In this document: positions 59,070 through 64,000 of the stretch, piece by piece | How the letters are laid out: each line of letters begins with the position of its first letter | How positions within the stretch are numbered: position 1 is the first letter of the stretch | Source of the DNA: Pantoea trifolii | GTDB lineage: Bacteria; Pseudomonadota; Gammaproteobacteria; Enterobacterales; Enterobacteriaceae | Direction of reading: 5' to 3' | Assembly: GCF_024506435.1 (NCBI RefSeq) | Contig: NZ_JANIET010000001.1 | Location: 2,790,001-2,854,000 of the forward strand | Length of the DNA: 64,000 nt | Notes under the pieces: generated by a model | What the model saw: only the letters and a program-made list of their open reading frames with translations | The model's database searches: none | Told to the model about the DNA's origin: nothing | Translations under genes and position numbers: made by a program

Positions 59070-60728
59070 ATGAATCGTAGAAAATTTATGAAAGCGTCCA
59101 TGGCCCTCTCCGCTGTTAGCGGCATGACGGGTCTCTCCACGCTGTTTGCACAATCCGCCTGGGCCGATGATGGTATCGCCGACGGTACCGCGGTGCGCTT
59201 CGATTTCGATACATTGAAAAAGAAAGCCTCCGCACTGGCAAAACAGCCCTGGGGCGGCGCACCCGGCCCCTTGCCCGACACCCTGGCCAATCTAACGCCT
59301 CAGGCCTATAACGAAATTCAGTACGATGCTAATCACTCGCTGTGGAACAACATTGCCGATCGTGAGCTGGACGTGCAATTCTTCCACGTCGGTATGGGCT
59401 TCAAGCGCCGCATCCGCATGTTCTCGGTCGATGCCGACAGCCGTGAAGCGCGTGAGATCCACTTCCGCCCGGAGCTGTTCAATTATCACAACGCCAACGT
59501 TGATACCAAACAGCTGGTGGGTAAAACCGAGCTCGGCTTTGCCGGTTTCCGCGCGTTCAAGAAGCCAGAACTGGCGCGCCGCGATATCGTCTCTTTCCTC
59601 GGCGCCAGCTATTTCCGTGCAGTTGATGAGACCTTCCAGTACGGCCTCTCCGCACGCGGCGTGGCGGTCAACACCTTTAGCAACGGCAAGGAAGAGTTTC
59701 CGGACTTCACCGCGTTCTGGTTTGAAACGCCAAAAGCCGATGACACCACTTTTGTAGTTTATGCCCTGCTGGATGGCGCGAGCGTTACCGGTGCCTATAA
59801 GTTCACCATTCACTGCGAAGAGAAACGCGTGGTGATGGAAGTGGAAAACCACCTGTTTGCGCGTAACGACATTCGCCAGCTCGGCATTGCACCGATGACC
59901 AGCATGTTCAGCTGTGGCACCAACGAGCGCCGCATGTGCAACACTTACCATCCGCAAATCCATGACTCCGATCGTCTGGCGATGTGGACCGGTGAAGGCG
60001 AGTGGATTGCGCGTCCGCTGAACAACCCGCAGCGTTTGCAGTTCAACGCTTATCAGGATGAAAACCCGCGTGGTTTTGGCCTGCTGCAGCTGGATCATGA
60101 CTTCAAAAATTATCAGGATGTGATTGGCTGGTACGACAAACGTCCAAGCCTGTGGGTGGAACCGATTGGTAAATGGGGCAAAGGCGCCATTAACGTGATG
60201 GAGATTCCAACCACCGGTGAAACCCTGGATAACGTGGTGTGCTTCTGGCAGCCGTCAGAACCGGTGAAAGCCGGCAGCGAGTTCAACTTCCAGTACAAAC
60301 TCTACTGGAGTCAGTTACCGCCAGTGCGCAGTGGTTTGGCGCGTGTCGATGCCACGCGCACCGGTATCGGTGGCTTCCCGGAAGGTTGGGCGCCAGGCGA
60401 ACACTTCCCGGAAACCTGGTCACGTCGTTTTGCGATTGATTTTGTTGGCGGCGATCTGAAAGCCGCAGCGCCGAAAGGCATTGAGCCGGTGATTACCGTT
60501 TCGGAGGGCACATTCAAGCAGGTTGAGATTCTTTACGTCGAGCCATTAAACGGTTACCGCATTCTGTTTGACTGGTATCCGAACAGCGACTCAACCAAAC
60601 CGGTTGATATGCGCCTGTTCCTGCGTACTAAGGATGAGACGCTGAGTGAAACCTGGCTTTATCAGTACTTCCCGCCACCGCCGGATCAACGTAAATATGT
60701 TGATGACCGGCAGATGACGCCGGGCTGA
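59070..60728 (+). CDS. opgD: Glucans biosynthesis protein D (OpgD/MdoD)
   Basis: Periplasmic protein controlling the backbone structure of osmoregulated periplasmic glucans; recent work on the family shows beta-1,2-glucanase activity. 552 residues (551 in E. coli). A Tat signal with Arg3-Arg4 ([18 protein letters not shown]), cleaved near Ala32, is followed by the MdoG domain ([44 protein letters not shown]). In E. coli opgD is elsewhere on the map, so its place between elaB and elaA is a difference from E. coli. Confidence 0.95.
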   Translation: MNRRKFMKASMALSAVSGMTGLSTLFAQSAWADDGIADGTAVRFDFDTLKKKASALAKQPWGGAPGPLPDTLANLTPQAYNEIQYDANHSLWNNIADRELDVQFFHVGMGFKRRIRMFSVDADSREAREIHFRPELFNYHNANVDTKQLVGKTELGFAGFRAFKKPELARRDIVSFLGASYFRAVDETFQYGLSARGVAVNTFSNGKEEFPDFTAFWFETPKADDTTFVVYALLDGASVTGAYKFTIHCEEKRVVMEVENHLFARNDIRQLGIAPMTSMFSCGTNERRMCNTYHPQIHDSDRLAMWTGEGEWIARPLNNPQRLQFNAYQDENPRGFGLLQLDHDFKNYQDVIGWYDKRPSLWVEPIGKWGKGAINVMEIPTTGETLDNVVCFWQPSEPVKAGSEFNFQYKLYWSQLPPVRSGLARVDATRTGIGGFPEGWAPGEHFPETWSRRFAIDFVGGDLKAAAPKGIEPVITVSEGTFKQVEILYVEPLNGYRILFDWYPNSDSTKPVDMRLFLRTKDETLSETWLYQYFPPPPDQRKYVDDRQMTPG

Positions 60729-60732
60729 TGAT

Positions 60733-60760
60733 TAACGGCGAGGAGCAATCCTCGCCGTTA
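60733..60760. terminator. Terminator hairpin between convergent opgD and elaA
   Basis: Perfect 12-bp stem TAACGGCGAGGA / TCCTCGCCGTTA with loop GCAA; it begins 5 bp after the opgD stop and includes the elaA stop codon. T-run is short. Confidence 0.75.
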
Positions 60761-61210
60761 TGCTTTCTGCATGCCGATGTGGGGAATGTCATCTTCCATA
60801 TACACTTCGGTTACCGCTTTAAAGCCCAGACGACCGTAGAAACCTTCCAGATGTGCCTGCGCAGAGAGATAGATAGCGCGCTGCGACCAATGCTTCTCGC
60901 AGCTCTCAAGCGCCTTCTCCATCAAGCGATACCCCAGCTTCAAACCGCGCGCCTCTTCAGAAACGATCACACGACCAATCAGCACGGGTGCAGAGTCTGA
61001 AGCTGGCGTTAACACGCGTGCATAGGCCAGCAGCTTACCGTCAAGGAATCCCAAGATGTGGCGGTTATCAGCGGCTAAATCCTGACCATCAATATCCCGA
61101 TAGGGACAGTTTTGTTCCACGATGAAGACATGATTGCGCAGCGCCAGCAAAGTATAGAGTTGTTGCGCCGTCAGTTCACTGTGATGGCAATCAAGCCAAA
61201 GCATTTCCAT
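60758..61210 (-). CDS. elaA: GNAT family N-acetyltransferase ElaA
   Basis: Predicted acyl-CoA-dependent acetyltransferase with unknown substrate. I choose the ATG at 61210 (150 residues), with AAGGA seven bases before it; a second ATG lies two codons later and a longer frame to 61231 lacks homology. Key stretches match E. coli ElaA: VFIVEQNCPYRDIDGQDL, DNRHILG, the acetyl-CoA loop RVIVSEEARGLKLGYRLM, and EGFYGRLGFKAVTEVYMEDDIPH. Convergent with opgD. Confidence 0.93.
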   Translation of the reverse strand: MEMLWLDCHHSELTAQQLYTLLALRNHVFIVEQNCPYRDIDGQDLAADNRHILGFLDGKLLAYARVLTPASDSAPVLIGRVIVSEEARGLKLGYRLMEKALESCEKHWSQRAIYLSAQAHLEGFYGRLGFKAVTEVYMEDDIPHIGMQKA

Positions 61211-61350
61211 GGTGCTTCCTTGTCTGAGCAAAAAAAGTGATCCGTTGAGAATATCACACCGGCTAGGCCAAACGCAGTGAGCAGCAGCGGCAGCTGAAAA
61301 GCTCGTGATGACTCTGTGCTCAATCTCTCACTACACAGTAAATTGCAGGC

Positions 61351-61379
61351 AAAAAAAATCAGGCCCGAAGGCCCGATTT
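61351..61379 (-). terminator. Terminator of the nuo operon
   Basis: A-run (T-run on the minus strand), then AATC-GGCC / GGCC-GATT stem with one mismatched pair and loop CGAA, about 20 bp after the nuoN stop. Confidence 0.75.
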
Positions 61380-61399
61380 AGTCATGACGCGGGTCTGTA

Positions 61400-62857
61400 T
61401 TACATCAGCGGCTGCGCCATCTGCACCAGTGTAATCAGCGGCTGCGGATAAACACCGAGCAGCAATACCAGAATCGCAGAGATTAGCACCACAACACCGC
61501 CCGCCGTAAACGCCCAGTTGGCTTGCGTGTCGCGGTTGTGCAGTTCCGGCGGGCTGAGGTACAGACTTACCGTTACGCGCAGATAGTAGTAAAGACCAAT
61601 CGCACTACCTGCAACCACCGCACCACTCAACCACCATAGGTGTGCATTCACACTCGAGGCGATAACGTAGAACTTACCGATGAAGCCGAGCGTCATTGGA
61701 ATACCGGCCAGTGACAACATCATCACCGTCATTACCGCAGACAGAATCGGACGATGCCAGAACAGACCGCGATAAGAATAGAGCGTGTCGGCATCCGGAC
61801 CGCGATACGGGCTCGACATCAGGCTTACTACGCCGAACGCGCCCAGGCTGCTGAACAGGTAACCGGCCAGATAAACGCCCGCGGTTTCCAGCGACAGCTG
61901 ATGAGTTTTCACCGCAATCAACGCCACTAACAGATAACCAAGGTGCGCGATTGACGAGTAACCAAGCAGACGCTTGATGTTGCTCTGGGAAATCGCCATC
62001 AGGTTACCGAACAGAATCGACGCGAAGGCAATGATGCCCAGCACGGTACGAACAGCTTCGCTATCTGTAACTGGCGCGTACATGAACAGGCGCATAATCA
62101 CGCCAAAGATGGCGATCTTGCTGGCGGTGGCGAGGAAGGTTGAAACCGGCGCAGGCGCACCCTGATAAACGTCTGGCGTCCACAGGTGGAAAGGTACCAG
62201 CGACAGTTTGAAGCCCAAACCGATAATCATCATACCCAGACCCAGCAGCAACAGCGGCTCCTGAATCATGCTATCGCTCAGACTTTTGCCGAGCTGCACA
62301 AAGCTCAGGCTGCCGGAATCAGCATAAATCAGCGCGATACCGAACAGCAGGAACGATGAGGCCGCCGCTGAAAGAATGGTGTATTTCAGCGACGCTTCCA
62401 GCGAACGTTTCTGGCGGAAAGCGTAACCAATCAAACCAAACAGCGGCAGTGACAGCAGTTCGATACCGATGAACAGCGCGGCCAGATGGTTGGCGCTTGC
62501 CAGCACAATCCCGCCGAGTGCTGCAATCAGCACCAGCAGATAGAACTCATCTTTGTTGTCCGGGAAACCGGCCAGCCACGGATAAGCGAAAGTGCAGGTG
62601 GCTAAACTCGCCAGCACTACCAGCGCGGTATAGAACATCGAATAGCCATCAACGCGCAGCAGCGGCGTGACATCCATCGCTCCCGCCTGGCCCACAAACC
62701 ACAGAGAAAACAGCGCAATGTTAAGTCCGATCACCGTCAACGTGGCATTAACAAAGTGATTGCGTCGCCACGCAATGGACAGCATCACCACCACCACCGT
62801 CAATCCGACGATCAACAGCGGCAGTAACGCGATCAGATGTTGAGGAGTTATTGTCAT
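61400..62857 (-). CDS. nuoN: NADH-quinone oxidoreductase subunit N
   Basis: Antiporter-like proton-pumping subunit of respiratory complex I. 485 residues (485 in E. coli), 14 membrane helices. The key lysines and glutamate of antiporter-like subunits lie in TM5 ([15 protein letters not shown]), TM7 ([18 protein letters not shown]) and the broken TM7-8/TM12 region ([25 protein letters not shown]). Last gene of the nuo operon, 6 bp after nuoM, followed by a terminator. Confidence 0.97.
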   Translation of the reverse strand: MTITPQHLIALLPLLIVGLTVVVVMLSIAWRRNHFVNATLTVIGLNIALFSLWFVGQAGAMDVTPLLRVDGYSMFYTALVVLASLATCTFAYPWLAGFPDNKDEFYLLVLIAALGGIVLASANHLAALFIGIELLSLPLFGLIGYAFRQKRSLEASLKYTILSAAASSFLLFGIALIYADSGSLSFVQLGKSLSDSMIQEPLLLLGLGMMIIGLGFKLSLVPFHLWTPDVYQGAPAPVSTFLATASKIAIFGVIMRLFMYAPVTDSEAVRTVLGIIAFASILFGNLMAISQSNIKRLLGYSSIAHLGYLLVALIAVKTHQLSLETAGVYLAGYLFSSLGAFGVVSLMSSPYRGPDADTLYSYRGLFWHRPILSAVMTVMMLSLAGIPMTLGFIGKFYVIASSVNAHLWWLSGAVVAGSAIGLYYYLRVTVSLYLSPPELHNRDTQANWAFTAGGVVVLISAILVLLLGVYPQPLITLVQMAQPLM

Positions 62858-62863
62858 GGCGAA

Positions 62864-64000
62864 TTACGGCCTTGTAGTTGAAATTGAAGCGGTAAACCAC
62901 TGCTGAATATTGCTCATCGCAGCATGGGATGTGTCGAGGATTGGCTGTGGATAAATCCCCAGCAGCACCAGCAACACTACCAATACGCCGATAGTCAGGA
63001 ACTCACGCGGTGACATGCCTGGCAGCGGATCTTTCGACTTGGCTTCGCCGAAGTAAGCGCGCTGCATCATGATCAGGGAGTAAACCGAAGCAAACACCAG
63101 ACCAAAGGTTGCGATGACGATAATCACCGGCACCACCTGGAAACTGCCGGTCAGAATCATGAATTCGCCAACAAAGTTACCGGTGCCCGGCATACCGAGG
63201 TTTGCAACCGCAAAGAACAGTGACAGACCCGGAATCCATTTGATTCGTGACCACAGACCGCCCATCTGACGAAGGTCGCGGGTATGCAGACGCTCATACA
63301 GCTGACCGCACAAGATGAACAATGCCGCAGCAGAAAGACCGTGCGCAATCATCTGAATGACCGCGCCCTGGAAGGCCAGTTGGCTGCCGGTGTAGATGGC
63401 GATCAACACGAAACCCATGTGCGAAATCGAGGTGTAAGCAATCAAACGTTTGATATCGAACTGGGAGAACGCCATCCATGCACCGTAGAAGATGCCGATG
63501 ATACCGAGCCACATGGCAATCGGTGCGAACTCTGCTGACGCATTTGGGAACAGCGGCAGGCTAAAACGCAGCAAGCCGTAGGCCGCGGTTTTCAGCAAGA
63601 TACCTGCGAGGTCAACCGAACCGGCGGTTGGTGCCTGGCTATGCGCATCTGGCAGCCAACCGTGCAATGGCACCACCGGCATTTTTACCGCAAAGGCAAT
63701 GAAGAAGCCGAGCATCAGCAGATACTCAACGGTGTGCGACATCGGCGTTTTCAGCAACTCTTCGTAGCTGAAAGTCCAAACGCCAGTGGCGTTATAGTGC
63801 ACAAACACCAGCGCCAGAATCGACACCAACATGATCAGACCGGATGCCTGGGTGTAGATGAAGAACTTGGTTGCCGCGCTGATACGCGTTTTACCGTCGG
63901 ATGCTTTATGGCCCCAAAGTGCGATGAGGAAGTACATCGGCACCAGCATCATTTCCCAGAAGAAGAAGAACAGGAACATGTCGATGGAGAGGAACACGCC
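62864..64000 (-). CDS. nuoM: NADH-quinone oxidoreductase subunit M, 5' end outside window
   Basis: Antiporter-like membrane subunit of complex I. About 378 C-terminal residues are visible of about 509; the frame is open to the window edge. The essential TM5 glutamate lies in FFFFWEMMLVPMYFLI and the TM7 lysine in AFAVKMPVVPLHGWLPDAH. ISHMGFVLIAIYTGSQLAFQGA and LGMPGTGNFVGEFMIL are typical of NuoM. It continues leftward into nuoN. Confidence 0.97.
   Translation of the reverse strand, partial: GVFLSIDMFLFFFFWEMMLVPMYFLIALWGHKASDGKTRISAATKFFIYTQASGLIMLVSILALVFVHYNATGVWTFSYEELLKTPMSHTVEYLLMLGFFIAFAVKMPVVPLHGWLPDAHSQAPTAGSVDLAGILLKTAAYGLLRFSLPLFPNASAEFAPIAMWLGIIGIFYGAWMAFSQFDIKRLIAYTSISHMGFVLIAIYTGSQLAFQGAVIQMIAHGLSAAALFILCGQLYERLHTRDLRQMGGLWSRIKWIPGLSLFFAVANLGMPGTGNFVGEFMILTGSFQVVPVIIVIATFGLVFASVYSLIMMQRAYFGEAKSKDPLPGMSPREFLTIGVLVVLLVLLGIYPQPILDTSHAAMSNIQQWFTASISTTRP

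Overview
The window is chromosome of an enterobacterium from the Erwiniaceae side of the order (Pantoea/Erwinia-like). The proteins are close to their E. coli counterparts and the gene order follows E. coli centisome 49-51 (rtn-yejABEF-yejG-bcr-rsuA-radD-rplY-yejKLM-proL, then yojI-alkB-apbE-ompC-micF-rcsDBC-gyrA-ubiG-nrdAB-yfaE-yfaY-elaB-elaA-nuo). Accessory blocks are inserted at several points. The genus cannot be fixed from the sequence alone.

Layout. 0-6.5 kb: 3' end of a c-di-GMP phosphodiesterase gene, the yejABEF peptide/microcin C importer operon and convergent yejG. 6.9-11.2 kb: bcr, rsuA, radD and rplY. 11.4-15.2 kb: a large S6-type serine protease autotransporter placed between rplY and yejK, a point where E. 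coli has no such gene. 15.2-18.5 kb: yejK, yejL, yejM and tRNA-Pro(GGG).

18.5-24.9 kb is an AT-rich genomic island in the 3' end of tRNA-Pro, bounded by a 25-bp direct repeat. It carries a P4-type integrase truncated by an IS911 copy, a truncated DUF6387-like gene, and a two-gene hamA-hamB locus that I read as a Hachiman anti-phage system. hamB is interrupted by a one-base frameshift in a homopolymer. 25-27.6 kb: an arsRBC arsenic operon with a decayed divergent arsH.

27.7-34.5 kb: a small orphan gene, entD, yojI, alkB (without ada), apbE, two small ORFs, and a DUF1348/TetR divergent pair with twin palindromic operators. 34.6-36.1 kb: ompC and the divergent micF small RNA. 36.3-42.8 kb: an accessory block with a type I secretion pair (LapC- and LapB-like), a short Ig-like repeat protein that is its probable substrate, and a YbjJ-like MFS transporter. 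42.9-49.1 kb: the Rcs phosphorelay, with rcsC split by one extra base in a homopolymer. 49.2-64 kb: gyrA, ubiG, nrdA-nrdB-yfaE, yfaY, elaB, opgD, elaA, nuoN and the 3' part of nuoM.

Non-coding structure includes five copies of a short REP-like palindrome, a ~186-bp GC-rich element with perfect 17-bp inverted ends, factor-independent terminators between convergent genes, and operator-like palindromes for ArsR, the TetR protein, NrdR/DnaA and possibly Fur. The strongest candidates for follow-up are the Hachiman island, the two homopolymer frameshifts (hamB and rcsC), the short T1SS adhesin and the palindromic elements.
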